Assembly (NCBI GenBank): GCA_964035545.1
Contig: OZ037766.1
Span: forward strand, 27,386,673 to 27,450,672
DNA from: Bugula neritina
Lineage: Eukaryota > Bryozoa > Gymnolaemata > Cheilostomatida > Bugulidae
Length of the DNA: 64,000 bases
Direction: 5' to 3'
Within the stretch, counting starts at the first letter, position 1; each line of letters begins with the position of its first letter. Shown here piece by piece: positions 22,200-35,719 of this stretch. The notes under the pieces are model-generated. The model saw nothing but the letters and a program-made list of their open reading frames with translations, was not told the DNA's origin and ran no database searches. Both the position numbers and the translations under genes were made by a program.

Positions 22200-25100
22200 T
22201 CTCGCTTGCCACGCAATAAAACTACATATCAGCTTTGACGTCAATAATGATGCATTTTAGTTTATTCAATTTTTGATTTCATGCTTTTGAACAACTTTCG
22301 CAAATTCTGAGAAGTCATTTGAGTCAGCAATAAAGTATGTATATACAATAAACGTTAAACTTTTGTAGCTTCATTTTTCTTCCAAAGAAATACAATGCAT
22401 AGCTACATGAGTCATATGTTTTATAGACTTAGAAAATGCAATAACACACAACTGTTTTTTTAATTTTATGAATTGAAATAAAACACATTTAATGCTATAA
22501 AAACGATTCAATGCCATACATTAATAAGATTATTAAGTGAATATATTAAGTTAACCCTTATTTTAATCTTCAAAATAAGCTAGATACTAACTTTCTTTAT
22601 TATAGAAGAACTATAGCTACTTGCATGGGATGCAAACAGCTTTTTGTGTCTACAGTAACCAAGTTATTTTATAGTGGAATAGGTTGTTAGTGACAATAAA
22701 AGTTTTGGCTTATAAGAGAGGCAGAATAAAATATTTCACTATTTAATGTATATATATATGTGACATAAAATATCAATATACTTTTATTTCTTGTAAAAGT
22801 TTTCATGTATTTGTTTTTTAATGTAATATAAATAGTGAACAATCTAATGTTTAGTTGGATTTTTGTTCTGCTCAAATAAAAACTGTTTTAGAAATTAAAT
22901 TATAATTTTTATACCAATTTTTATTGTGTTTTTAATTATAATGTCTTCAGCAAATAAACTAATTTCTGTGAGTTATCATTTTTACTAATTTTGTATTTAT
23001 ATTTCTCATCTAATGCGAATGCAATGATGTAATTTGTCATAACTTTTATTTATTGATGCTTTGATCTGTTGTATTTTTTTGTAAGGTTAAAACCTACGCT
23101 CTGTAGTTTGTCAAAAAAGATGAACGATTTTGATTCTACAGCTCTATAAATCTAAATGTCTATTTCTGGCCTATAATTCTCACCATTCTCCACTTTGTCC
23201 TGATCGGGTCGCTGGTGGCTGCCGGAGGCCTAGCTCAATTAGGCTTCTCCATCTAACCCTGTCCTGATTGTCCTCTTCATTGAGGATGCTCAGGACAGTG
23301 CTTTGTCTTTATTTTTTGAACAATTTTTAAATTTTTACATTTAAAAATTCTAATAAAAAAAACTTCCCAATGAACCAAAATGTTCTTATAGCTGCAATTA
23401 TGTCATATGAACCCATGCATAAGCAGAAATGGTTAAGTAAGATAATTGATAATTTAATAATTGTGCCCTGGTCAAGCTGAATCACAACACCAATAATTTT
23501 TAAAGACTATATTATATTGCAAATAACACTTTATTTACTTGGTGGATGCTCTCACTGGCAATTTGCCAATAGCTAAACATGAAAACTAGGCATATTTACA
23601 AACAGTACAGCAATTAACACCAATAATTGAAATTCCAGGTTAATTATTATCATTTCTAGGTAGCAGGAATTGCTGCTAGTAAACTTATTTGCAGCATTTC
23701 ATTGGCTCAAACTGAAGTTATGCATTTATATGGTTTAGCAATTTCAGCTCAAAAAGAAGGCTGCATTAATTATGTTACCTGAAAATTACAAGGTTTTTTT
23801 AACAAGAGTTTATGCTAAAATTAATTGCCGCTACTTCTCAATTTGCTATGGCTTTCAGCCAACTACTACCTTTTCATCCTATATATAGTTAGTTCAATTG
23901 TAGCTATGAAACTGCATTATTTGTAATTCATTAAGTAATAGATCTAATATTTAATTTCATACACGCTTTCTCAAAGATTTTGAAGCAAGAATATTTTACT
24001 ATAATAAGATTATGGATTACATATTGCTATTCAATCAAATTCCAGGGTAGAGTCTAAGGTTATAATTCCTATATTATATGCAATTTGCTTAGTTTAAATT
24101 TGAAACATACAACAACTGCTCTGAGATTATAATTTTAAATTTGCAGAATATGTTCTAATAGCTAGGTTTACAATATGTTATTTTTAGTACAATTTATTGC
24201 TTGCTATAATTTAGCAGCTGGTAAAATTCTCAACATTCTTTGTCTAATGTTAGCCATTGCCCTGGAATAATAAAACACTTGATAGTGATGTAATTTGATT
24301 AAAGTAGTCATAAAACTTCCTACCAAGTGGCTCTTCAAAACCATGCTTATGTCATGACTGTTTTTATATATTTTATTGCTGTTTTATTGGCAAAACTAAG
24401 TTGTTGAGATTATTATGTAATGATATCTCAACTTCAAAATATTTTTATTATCTTTACAAACAGCACAAAACAGCTCTTTTATTGAAATATTGTACATATT
24501 GAAGCTATATTTTTAACTAACGTTTTTTTAAACCAACTTCTAAAACATGGCTGCACAAAAATGACTCAAACTGATCTTAAATATTTTTTCAGGTTTCATC
24601 AATTGATACGTTGAGCTACTGACCCAATGCAGTGTCATAATATATGGAAGTACTTCTGTCCAATGAGCTACTACTACATGTGTGTGTTGGTATATACACA
24701 AGTATATGAACTGCTTCCATTATAATGCTATAAGCCTATACAATGTCATATTTTTCATGGTATTTTGCAAAAACAATTTTAATATATTTTTAAGATTTAA
24801 ATGAATTGTTAACTCTAATGTTTAAAAACTAAATTAACTGGTATATATAGGTGCATTTCTGTTTTAAATAAAACTATAATTGGTTTATTTTTTAGATAAA
24901 TAAACCATTGGAAAACTTAAAAGGAAAAATTATGTTTTCTTCTACACCTATTCCACAATTGCTGGAATAACAATGAAGATTTTTGTCATTCACCAGAGCT
25001 GTCAGCTCAGTAAGTTTGTTTATAGAGGTATGCTGCAACTTTGCTTGCTTTAAACTTAAACTCAATCGGGCTCATACAATTTTCTATGAACTCATAAAAA

Positions 25101-25500
25101 CCAGATAAGATTAGAATCTAAGTGTGCTCTTTTCATTCTATGGTGTAAAAAACACAGTTGATCATTCAAAGGCAGCTACTCACTAACTTTTTATAGCATT
25201 GCTATTTACGTCAAGTTAGGGTGTGACCAAATTTTAGAGCAACTCTTACAGTGCAATCCAAAATAATCTTTGCTTTTGTCAATAGAAACTATTAGATATA
25301 TTTTTATTGCTTGGAGTAAGGTTTTTTCAAAATTCCATTGCATATTTTTCAGCTTAGTTCAATGAATTGATAGCTGCATAAGTTCCAAACAGAGATAACA
25401 GCCAATTTTCCTGTAAGTTTTGTTTGTGAATATAATGCACTAATCACATATATAAAATAGGATTTTATAATATTGCAGCAAAAGGTGAAAAATTAAATTA
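22200..25500. other. intergenic stretch, mostly featureless
   Basis: AT-rich DNA between two cysteine-rich genes. No coding frame with recognisable motifs. The only distinctive piece is a GC-richer block near 23.2 kb, listed separately. Confidence 0.5.
23185..23302 (-). mobile_element. possible non-LTR retrotransposon 3' fragment
   Basis: On the minus strand this GC-rich island reads LSILNEEDNQDRVRWRSLI followed by PPATRSGQ, resembling the C-terminal end of non-LTR retrotransposon proteins. It stands out from its AT-rich surroundings. No target duplication was found, and the call rests on general resemblance. Confidence 0.35.
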
Positions 25501-25510
25501 CTTCATTAGT

Positions 25511-25516
25511 TTTATT
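25511..25516 (-). terminator. candidate polyadenylation signal
   Basis: AATAAA on the minus strand, about 175 nt past the stop at 25690; an overlapping copy lies at 25515-25520. Confidence 0.35.
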
Positions 25517-25689
25517 TATTCAAAGAAAAATTGAATTTTTTACATTGAGTCGTTTGACAAAAATACACGGCAGAAGCAGGGTATTTTAAATCAAGTGTGG
25601 TTTAGGAATTATCCAAGTCTAGAATAAATAGCTATACTTCATTTAAATAGATAAAATAAACTATCTACTTTTTATGTTGTTTTCACTGC

Positions 25690-26607
25690 TTAGATGCCTG
25701 CATTGAGAGAGCTTCTTTTCCAACGGGGCTGCTCTTGGTGTTTGGAGCACTTGTAACACCTTGCAGAGCTGTCACTACTGTAGTTGCACACACACTTCTG
25801 CACGTCAAACATCAAACCATAAGGACATCTATGTGTTTCCGTAGGTATCCCCTGGGCAGACTGTGTAAAGCTCTTGCAGTTGTTTCCAGTGACAGGAGAA
25901 TAGTAGTTGCCTTTCTCGAAACATGTGCAGTCATCAACTGAAACAACACTTAAACTATTCATTCATTTTAGCGGCTTTTGGAAGACTTCCCATTATGACA
26001 TTTAGTATAGACATTTTTATACACCTTATGCTACGGAGACATTTCACATACTTTGTTTAGTTTTTATAAAACAAAAAAATTGGAATAATTTTTACCCATT
26101 TATTTACCTCATTGACGCAACACAATAATAATAATATGACGTATGTTAGTCTTTGTGTTTTAATATATGTTCTTAACATATCTGATCTGCTCTAAGAGAT
26201 GAATAAAATGCTTTAATATTACCTGTAAAAGGAATTGTCTTCCTTATTGATGATCAGCATGAATCCCACACAAAAGTATTTAAAGAAAAATAATGCATAT
26301 TGATGTGATAACCACAAAAGAATAGCATGCAAGTTTACATATAATCTAGTGAATGGTTGTTTTCATACATATAAACATAATTTGAAAAAGAATAAAACAT
26401 GTTTAATATAAATAAACAAGGAAATTGTTATTGTTGGGCTGAAGTTGAAATTTTATATGAAATGTACTTACTAACAACGTGGTTGAGACCTTGAGGTAAA
26501 AGTTGAGCTTGTCCACCATACCCATCAGTCACAGGATCCTGGTTGCTAGCAGATACTAAGGCTAAACAAACTACAGCCAGGAAAATGGGAATACGACTCC
26601 AGCTCAT
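25690..26607 (-). CDS. secreted single-domain CBM14-like protein with basic C-terminal tail
   Basis: Two coding exons, 26472-26607 and 25690-25937, joined in phase 1: 384 nt, 127 residues plus TAA. The start MSWSRIPIFLAVVCLALVSA is a classic signal peptide, followed by a Gly/Gln-rich spacer (residues about 21-45). An upstream in-frame ATG at 26634 lies in the probable 5' UTR and would spoil the signal sequence. Exon 2 encodes one 8-Cys domain (DDCTCFEKGN, CPYGLMFD, CVCNY, CYKC), then a 17-residue tail KHQEQPRWKRSSLNAGI with a dibasic KR site. A non-coding first exon is likely at about 27509-27535 with acceptor before 26640. This is the only one-domain member of the cluster. Its domain is closest to the first domain of the duplicated genes at 55 and 61 kb. 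Confidence 0.83.
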
Positions 26608-27508
26608 TCTTATCAGTTGCAGAAAGAAATACAAGCAGTTCTAAAATAATACACATAGTTCCTTAAATTCAAATTAAATAACTGCTAGATTTAAAAACTT
26701 TGAATGTAAAATAATGTGCAATAATCTCATTATATATTCAATGGAGCTTGTTGAAAGGAAATATATAACATTTGCTACCTTTTTTTAAACTAGTATAGTA
26801 TTGCAGTATTGTGAAACTACGATATAATACGAAAGCTATAAATTGTGCAAATTATAGCGGTCAGTATATTAAAAGAAATTTGCATATTTGTGACGTCTAT
26901 CTAAAAACATGTACCAAAGTAAAAGATATCTCATGATCGAGATATAAGCTTTGCAGAAAAAAGAAAACAAACAGCTGATAATGTAGGTACTGAGATTGAT
27001 TTAATTATAGATATTCATGCTCTATGAAATGCTAGCTGCGTATATACTTTTACTTGCAGCATCTAATTTCAGTTCACAATTATACGTCATTTTAGTTTGA
27101 CCAATTTAATTTGCCTAATTTAAGTCTTAATTTAATTTAAGGTTGAATTTTTAAAAAAAATATGTATAATTTAGTTCAAGTTTAAAGATGAAGTTGAAGG
27201 ATTAAGTTATTGCAATGTATTCATAGTTGTACTGCTAAAAGTAGTCTGTTATATTTTATTGTAAGTTGATTTATTGCTCCAAAATTGATCATTCACTTAC
27301 TTTGCCAAAGAAAACTTGAATTCAAAATTACATTCAATAAATTCAAAAGAGGTAACTTTTAAACATTGTATAACTAATGATAGAGCTGATGGAAAACTTT
27401 AGCTTAAGCCATCTTGAAAAAAAATTGACTCAGAAACAATAAGCTTACTTTCAACTGAGATTTAAGTAGGTAATATCTGAAAGCATTTAAATATGAAACA
27501 CTCACTAA

Positions 27509-27566
27509 CCTGTTGACCTTCTAGCTTCGAGTATGGTAATGTTACTATAAGCCTGAAATATTTATA
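27509..27566 (-). promoter_or_regulatory. TATA box and non-coding first exon of the single-domain gene
   Basis: TATAAATA (27559-27566, minus strand) sits about 25-30 nt before a probable start of transcription. A good donor, GTTAGTGAG, follows at 27508, and an acceptor (TATTATTTTAG) occurs just before 26640, upstream of the ATG at 26607. A split 5' UTR like this is also inferred for the 55 and 61 kb genes. Confidence 0.5.
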
Positions 27567-27569
27567 CTA

Positions 27570-30500
27570 TTTTTTAGAACAGCCATTTGTCACTATCTAG
27601 CAGATCTGTGCCTGAGTCTTTGATCATACAGTCAAAATGTGGCAGCTATACAATATCTACTTATAGTACACAGATTAGCAAAACTTCCTAAACTTGTATA
27701 TGTCTCATACATCATGCATGCTCTGAATACATATCTATCAGTATTCTTTCTTTTACAGCCAAGGTTCAATTCAAGCAGATTAAATTCTAAGATATATACT
27801 GTTACCTTGTAAGTTACTTGAGTGTTTTGTTCCTGTAATTAAAACTAATGACGTTTTGATACCCATTTTGAAAGGAAAAGTTATTAGAGCTTATCTTTGA
27901 ATGGAGTCTATCAACATATTTGATGTGTATTCATAATGAGAATTTAAGACACAGGAAATAACTGACTTCAAATTAGGAAGTATAAAGTAGACATTACACT
28001 TTATTCGCGCATGTGATGTCACCAATGTATAACAAGACATGGTGTAGAAGAAAAGGATAAATGCATGTAAATATTAATTATGCTATGCTTCAAAGTTTAA
28101 TCAGTTGTTTCAAAAAGAAGCTTAAAGCCAGACAAGCATTCTTTAGTAACAAAAGGCACCAAATTTAGTTGAATAGTGTACAAGGTTAGGTAGAGTGAAC
28201 TTTAAATATACACGCTAAAAGAGCAAGGTGTTTAACCAATGTCTAGGGTATATTCTATGGAGTCAATACGTGACAAATAAAAACACTACGTGAAGTGCTT
28301 GACACGAGACAGCTATATTTGATGGCATAATATTAAATTTCAAACATATTTTTTATGCAAATGATTCCCTTCTTATAAAAAAAAGCAACTTGAAAATTAA
28401 AAATAAAAAGTGAAGGCAGCTAGGGTACTATAACACTGGTACAGTTTGGCATACAGTTGATAAAAGCCATATTGAGCCCTTTATTTTTATGCAATGTTTA
28501 CAAGTACACCCTTATCTGAAAGACATTATCAAACAGATTTGGCATTAGATGCATGTTTGTAAATGAGACTTGTTTACTAAAAATGCCATATACAGTACTT
28601 TGACGACTTGACTTCTTTTGAATAATATGGTAATTTAAATATAGTTGCTGTAGATATATATGAAGTATATATTTCTCACTTTTCACCAGCATATCCTGAT
28701 CAAGATGGCGATATAACATATGAAAATGTCAAAAAAATTTTTATCTTTGTTTTTCATGTTGTATCATATATAAAATCTTACTAATTTGTTATAAAAATCA
28801 ATAGGCAGCATATTATCTGTATTTATTTATAGCTATTCTAATACTTTATATTTTGCTTATAAATAGACAAAATGTAATACATAGACAAACACTTGCATAA
28901 ACACCACTTAAAACTAAATATATGTACATGTAGTCTCAACAAAAGTTGTTGCAGGTAGATTATCAGCCTTAATCAACTACAACATATAATTACACACCTG
29001 TGCTCAGAGATTAATATAATAACTGTTTGTGTTTTTTTAGTATACATGCATTTGGTTTTCACTTATCTATCAATAACCCACTTTAATATAGTTACACGTT
29101 TTATTCACAACTCCAATACGAATTTATTTCTTGCTGAATGAGCAAATGATAAAGACTATAGAAAAGTTTTAGTGAGCAATGCTGAAATGAAAGTAAAGAC
29201 ATTATTTTTGGTAACTATAATACTTCTCCTTAATCACTGCATACTTACTGTTTAACTGTACTATTAGTTTATATCTTTCAAATCCAATTACATGTAAATG
29301 TATTGTTATATAAAAAGTCAAACGCAATATGCATATGTGTAATTTTATATGCTTTTGACTTGATCTATTTTTTTTAGATTTTATATTTTATCCTACCCTC
29401 TTCATCAGAAAAATGGCAAGCTGCTCCATCACGGTATGTAAATTCAAATCAAGTATTTTAAATCATCATAGCATTAAATTGTTAAAAAGGCAATTCAATT
29501 TTAAATTCTCATTCCTCTATTTGAATAAGGTTAATGCTAGAGACAATGTTATTTTATTTTAAGATTAGCATCTTCTTTACCTGTCTCTACTGCTGCTACT
29601 TATAAGTATGGCCTAAATAGCCCAAAACTACTTTGACAATTTTTCATTTTTAAGATGAATAACATAGGCTACTGACACTTATATTGTAAAATATTTAAAT
29701 TACTAATTTTCATTTTTTATGTAACGCCTGAGTTGAACATAATTGTTTCAAACTTATATAGTACTAGAAACTGGAGAAAATGCATGTGTTGTTTGCTTGC
29801 TTTGTTGTGCATTACTCAGTTTAGGAGAGCATAACTCTAAGTAAATTAGGCCTGGCAAATTATTTGTAATTAACGTATATGCTTGAACATCTAATTTCCG
29901 GTTTTATAGACATTTAATTCTTATATAAAGCAGTTTATAAATCCTTTGCAGTAGATCACAGTGTATTGCGTAGTTTTCTACTTACAACTAGTCTTCTAAA
30001 ATGTAGACTAGTTATATTAATTGTTTTTTACCAGCTGGCCATTGTACAATATACAATACTATCACTATATACAGCAATGTTTATTTTTTCTCATTAGTTG
30101 ACAGCCTAAGCCTGTATATTGTATCAATAGTTTATAATTAGAGTAGCTGCCTGAGGGTCAAGTTACATGATGCATTGAAACGCTGACTAGTTATAGAACA
30201 GGTTAGTGCAAGTGTTAGTGCTGTATTTTAAAAGCTTTTTGCTTCAGCACTATACATAATATCGACTGGAAAGGCTGGCACAATCTACCCTAATTTCAGG
30301 TTTGGTTTCCATTTATTGTGCAATATTTATAAAAACAAATGACTTTAATTAGAATACTTACAACCTGATTACGATTTAAATTGATAAAACGGCCAGCATT
30401 CAGCTGTCTTAGTATATATTATATAGTAACAAGATAATATAGTATAATACAAGTCAAGTATAACGCTTTCTCATTCATATTATTAGTTATTAAAAACTTT

Positions 30501-30850
30501 TTTAGTGCAATAAATATGTATTATAAGGCATCTTAAGACAGGAAACACATTTGTAAGACAAATCCGATACAAAAAAGCAGACATTGTCATATAATTTGCA
30601 GCACATAAATCTTCAGTTAGTCACGGGCAATGCATGGCTAATATGTAAACCTTGAGGTTCTAATACTTCATATTACTTTACTTCGCTGTATCTTCTCTAA
30701 CATATTTTATATTTATTTCAAATATTTCTTTAAATATAATTCAACTTATCATTGGTAGTTTATACTAATTTGTATAACCCTATATTGTTATAAGTTGTAT
30801 TGCATTGTATTAGTGAGAAAGCCTAGCACATTTTGCTACTAATATCCAGT
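27570..30850. other. intergenic stretch, no gene recognised
   Basis: AT-rich DNA between divergently placed genes (minus-strand cysteine-rich gene to the left, plus-strand methyltransferase to the right). Only short unassignable frames, for example 28498-28719 minus. May hold the upstream exon and promoter of the methyltransferase. Confidence 0.45.
29413..29433 (+). other. candidate first coding exon of the methyltransferase gene
   Basis: ATG GCA AGC TGC TCC ATC ACG followed by a good donor GTATGT, phase 0. It would join in frame to an acceptor at 32385. Against it: the intron would be nearly 3 kb, and the downstream frame is open further upstream to 32375, where another acceptor would need a phase-1 partner. 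Weak candidate. Confidence 0.22.
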
Positions 30851-30852
30851 AT

Positions 30853-31628
30853 CACCGGCTTTCCATGTACCGATCTCAGATCGATCTCAGCGAGATCGAT
30901 CCATGGAAAGACGCCAAAGATCGATCTCAGTCGATCTGAGCTGGTCGGTCTGTAGAGCTCGAACTCAGATCGATCTCATGTCAATAAGACCATGGAAAGA
31001 CGCCAGATCGATCTGAAAAGTAGAAAAAGACTGCGCGCTACAATGTTGTCTGCTAATAATAATAATAAAGTATTGATAATTACTAAGCAAAGTATTAAAT
31101 AATTATGATAACCACTTTTTCAGATGCCAAAACTTTGACTTTCAATACAATGATTAAGAAAACTCAATTATATGCAGTAGAAGGTAAAAAAATGGGAAAA
31201 TTTAAATTGGATTTAAATGACTATCAAAACTTAGTTTCATTAGCCATTTTCTTTGTAATTTTAAGCCTAACAGTCCTGTAAGTTTATTAATAATCTGCAA
31301 GACAGCCATTAATTTTATATAAGCTGTCAAGCTAAAAAATTAAAACTAATTATTTTAAATTGGCCAAATTACCATACACTGAAAGCTTTGCTGCGTATAG
31401 TTTATAGCTGGGATTAAATTTTAAACTACTACCATCTTGTTTTCAACAGTAGTAGCTTTAATCACTCAAATAGGTAAACAAATTGTACTTTTAAAGTATC
31501 CTTCACTTAAGAGGAGGCAACTTCGCGAGATCGATCTGACACTCTCATGGAAAAACGATCGATCTGAGCACATTTTTCAGATCGATCTCAGCGAGATCGA
31601 TCTGAGATCGGTACATGGAAAGCCCGTG
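30853..31628. mobile_element. non-autonomous element with GATC-palindrome-rich inverted ends
   Basis: Left end CACCGGCTTTCCATGTACC and right end GGTACATGGAAAGCCCGTG are inverted repeats with one mismatch. The inverted similarity continues through repeated AGATCGATCT blocks (about 30873-31020 and 31525-31610). AT borders both ends, so a 2-bp target duplication is possible; an 8-bp one was not found. The middle is AT-rich with no transposase. Superfamily not recognised. Confidence 0.7.
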
Positions 31629-31839
31629 ATTGTGACTTAACCTTTAACCTACTAAGTCTATGTTATAGATCAGTGACAACTTTTTCAGACTAAGAGCTTT
31701 TTGTTGGTCACAAGAAGCCTATAGTAAAGAAGCCGGCCTTGGTAGCCAATATCTGTGTTCAAGTTGTCATAAGATTAAAGAATTGAATTGGCTGACACAT
31801 CATGGGTTAGTTATAAGTCAACTGTAATTTATTATATAG

Positions 31840-32058
31840 AGGGAGCAGCCAAGGTCTAGGGGTTAGAGGTTTGCCTAGTAAACACGAGGTCATGGGTTCA
31901 AGCCCGGACAAAGGCCATTGGTGATGTTAGGAAGAGCATCCAGTCATAATTGCTTCTGTGCCTCATCTAAATAAGTCCTTAGCCTGCTTTAACAAAAACC
32001 CTTTCTATCAGGGGTTTCTCACAGGAATAGCAATTATAAACTTGCGTAAGTGTCTTTT
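31840..32058 (+). mobile_element. tRNA-derived SINE (copy 1)
   Basis: Starts GGGAGCAGCCAAGGTCTAGG; the Pol III B box is GGTTCAAGCCC. The body contains AGGAAGAGCATCCAGTC and a 3' region CAGGGGTTTCTCACAGG. A perfect 14-bp target duplication AATTTATTATATAG flanks it (31826-31839 and 32059-32072). Lies just upstream of the methyltransferase exons. Confidence 0.88.
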
Positions 32059-32265
32059 AATTTATTATATAGTGTCATTTAGTTGACAGTGAGTAATTAG
32101 ATGAACAGTTTACTTTTTAGAAGCCTACACAATATAGCAAACATTTTTCTAACTAAACTGTAATTACCAGTAATTTCAAGTAGTTTGGCTAAATTTATTT
32201 CATAATAAAATGTTTCTCATTTATTTATTTTTAATTGTGCCCCTATAGCTAAAAAAACACACACG

Positions 32266-32373
<108 letters not shown>

Positions 32374-32385
32374 GATTTCCGCCAG

Positions 32386-35300
32386 CATCTAAAGACAAAC
32401 AAACCAGTGCTGATAGCTGAAGGCTACCTCTTCGAGTTTATAAGAAGAGGCAGAATAAAAGCAGGCAGCAATGTCCCTGAAGTGGTCCTGGACTACCCGG
32501 AAAGTGTCAGGGCTCTGCACCAGGAGTTTGTTGATGCTGGCACAGATGTAGTTCAGGCTTTCACTGTAAGCCTTGCATACATCACTGTACACCACTGTTT
32601 CTATTTTATATACTTATTATATTAGTTTTACAAGAAACATTCTATTGGTAAATAACTGAAACAGTATCAGTTATGTGAATTATTGTTTTTAATAGTATTA
32701 CGCACATAGAGAGAAGATGAGAGATGTTGGGAGAGAAGGTGAATTAGAAGCTATCAACAGGAAAGCTTTGCAGATAGCAAAAGAAGTTGCCAGAGAGAAT
32801 AACAAGTTATTTGCTGGAGGTCTCTGTAACTCTAATCTGTATGATCCTAACAAACCAGAGACCATACAAGAGTGTGAGAATATGTTTACTGTGAGTATAT
32901 AAGCATTACTAGTTACTCTAACTGAGCTGATGCAGTACTAATATTATTATGGTGTTGGTAATATATTATATGTCAAAGAAACTATCAGTTTTGTGGCCGT
33001 TTGTGATTTTCTTTTATCAACATTTGCATTATATAGGATCAACTGCATTATAATATTATATGTTGTACAGCTTGCATGCTTGCATAAAATACTGCATTAA
33101 GTTAGTTTAATAGGTAAATGTGCTTACTCTATAGTAAAACTCAGCTATGTATCCTAGCTGATGCTATGATATTGTTCAAAACAGTGACTAAATAATCTTT
33201 GTTATTGGAGAAAGTGAAAGGGTTTCATTGTCAACATATTTCTTGAATTACATTTTTATTGGAATAATAATTTTATATACTTTGTAATATAAAATATTGT
33301 ACTCAATTGTTGTATGTATAAAGAATAATATGCTATTGATGAAATGTTGAAAATGAAATATGTTGATGATTAAGCTATGAAGTTTATATAAAATATGTTA
33401 TATTAGTATAACTTTTATAATATTAGGAACAGTGTCAGTGGGCAAAGGAAGCTGAAGTTGACTATATGATTGCAGAGACATTCTCTGATTATGGGGAAGC
33501 CTCTTTGGCTTTGAAGGTTATAAAAAGTTTTAGTAAGTTTAATCAGTTTTAACAGTTGCATTGTTTTTTAGAGATGACCTATAAAAAAGCAAAGGTATTT
33601 GAACAAACTTGTTAGGCCTTGCAATTTTCAAATAAAAGCTACATGTACGAGTATAACATTATTAGTTAATAAATTCTTTATTCTCAAATTTTTACATTTG
33701 TGACTTATGCAGAAAACAAGCTTAGTTGGTTGACTTAATAATTATATAACTCAAATATTATGTTTAGTTTGCTTACTATTTCTTTAAATAAACTATATTA
33801 TATGCTAAATTTTTCTGAAATTGTAAATATTAGCTTTTAATACTTTCAATTATGTAATATGATTGCTATATATGAGAGATATGGTAAGGGAGCAGCCGTG
33901 GTCTAGGGGTTGGAGTGTTTGCTTTGTGAACACAAAGTCATGGGTTCGAGCCTCGACAAAGGCCATTGGTTATGTTAGGAAAAGCATCCAGTCATTATTG
34001 CTCCTGTGCCTCATCTGAAAAAGTCCTTAGCCCTTTCCATCAGGGGTTTCTCACAGGGACAGCGACTATAAACTTGCGTGAGTGAGCTTAAATGAGAGAT
34101 ATGATAATATGATATATATAGTTACAATTATGTAATAAATGTTACAAAACAAATATTCACTTCATTTTTGAGACATAGTTGATATATATGAAAGCATACT
34201 TTAATTCAAGCTGTTTTCTAGAGTTGTTATATTTTAGACTTACCAGCCGTTGTTAGCATCTGCCCTTTAAGTAAAAAGGACATCACGTTTGATGGAGTTC
34301 CAATACCAGAATCTCTAGTTCGTCTAGAAAGTGAGGGTGCAGATTTAGTTACCCTGAATTGCACCAGAGGACCTAAGACTATGTTGCCTCTTTTAGAAAA
34401 GTGTAAAGCTGTGTGTAAGGTGAGCCTGTAACTACATTTCTGGCCTGTATTTGACTATATGGTAGAATAATTATGCATTTCATTACTAGATGCTCGTTTT
34501 TAAATTATATTACTTCGTATTACTTATACGTCTCTATGCTAGCATGCAAAGAGACTTTTTTAATTGATGCATGATGATCAAATCCATCCTTCAAAACAGT
34601 ATGGATCCATTTAAAACATGAAAACACAGAGTTTGTGGCATGGCAGCACTGACGCTGCCATATTTTTTTCAAAGTTTGTTATTAAAAACTATGTTAAATT
34701 ATCCAAAAGTTGCATTTTGGGACTTCCAACATAATGTAATTTTTACAATGCCAATTTCCAGGGCCCGATTGGCGTCCTGCCAATATGTTATAGAACAGAA
34801 GAGAACTGTCACAATTTCCAGTCTTTCAAGTACCTAGGTTCAGGTAAAAACAAAATAATAATATAAATTTACTGCTCATCAGAACTTTGATATTTAAAAA
34901 ACCTGTGTAAAAGACTTTTTACAAACGAAGGCTTTCACTGATAAGATTGTTTTTTAATTATGATTTCAGACAAAGAATGTTACCCTCATGATATGAAAGA
35001 GCATTATGTATCTATCAAAGAAATTGAATGGTTTGCAGAGGAGTGTAAAAGGATGGAATTATCATATATAGGGTTGTGTTGCGGAAATGACCCAAGTTAT
35101 ATGAGAGCACTTAGCAAATCCTTCGGAAGGTCCTGTGCATTAGACAAGTAAGTTATATACAAAATATAAACCTATCCAACATTGAAACATTCAACTGTTT
35201 CAATTATATATAATGTAAGTGAAATGTGTTTTCAAAAACTTTAGAGTTGACAAAACCCTCTTGTCAAAATTATTTTTGAAATTAAACATGTACACCAGTT

Positions 35301-35645
35301 CATTATAAAATTTTGTAGGTGCGTTGCATAAGATGTTATACAAAATTTGAATTGATAAGCATTTAGCACCAATATGTGTATTAAAATTTTTGAGTTCTAA
35401 TATGACAGTCAGGTTGTAGCTGTTGGTAAGAGATGCAAGGCTAGCTCAATGTAGAGTGTCCATACCAGTCTTGGAAACAGAAATTTGATGCAGTTTCTTT
35501 AAAATTCAAATAATTACAAATATTATTGCCTGTTGACAGGTATGACTACGATGGAAAGAGTGTGGTGAGTCGTGATTACTCAGATAAAAGAGATAAGAAT
35601 GGAGAGACAGACAGATATTCAAAGCTATGGGATTTCTGTAGATGA
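32386..35645 (+). CDS. BHMT-like: betaine-homocysteine S-methyltransferase-like protein (5' exon uncertain)
   Basis: Seven exons recognised: 32386-32565 (frame open to 32375), 32696-32890, 33427-33532, 34238-34419, 34762-34843, 34970-35147, 35540-35645, ending in TGA. The product is about 340-350 residues. It is a zinc-dependent enzyme of the homocysteine methyltransferase (pfam S-methyl_trans) barrel family. BHMT moves a methyl group from betaine to homocysteine, giving methionine and dimethylglycine, in the cytosol. Visible signature: [11 protein letters not shown] at the N-terminus, [31 protein letters not shown], and the three zinc cysteines as LVTLNC (exon 34238-34419) and GLCCGN (exon 34970-35147). 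The C-terminus (YSKLWDFCR) is short of the about 406-residue vertebrate enzyme, which lacks nothing catalytic here. A SINE sits in one intron. Betaine as methyl donor is inferred from the closest family. Confidence 0.9.
33888..34090 (+). mobile_element. tRNA-derived SINE (copy 2)
   Basis: Same family as the copy at 31840: GGGAGCAGCCGTGGTCTAGG start, B box GGTTCGAGCCT, AGGAAAAGCATCCAGTC body. Imperfect target duplications (ATGAGAGATATGGTAA and ATGAGAGATATGATAA) flank it. It is in an intron of the methyltransferase gene, in the sense orientation, and lacks part of the copy-1 body. Confidence 0.85.
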
Positions 35646-35698
35646 ACCCTGCTATAATTCTTTATTATGACTTTGCAACTTCTAAATTGCATAGTTTC

Positions 35699-35704
35699 AA
35701 TAAA
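35699..35704 (+). terminator. polyadenylation signal of the methyltransferase gene
   Basis: AATAAA 54 nt past the TGA that ends at 35645. Confidence 0.6.
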
Positions 35705-35719
35705 GTTTGTATCTACCAT

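Noticed and set aside
32717-32902. Start codon at 32717 for a separate small protein
   Set aside because: It is an internal Met of a methyltransferase exon that joins in frame to exons on either side.
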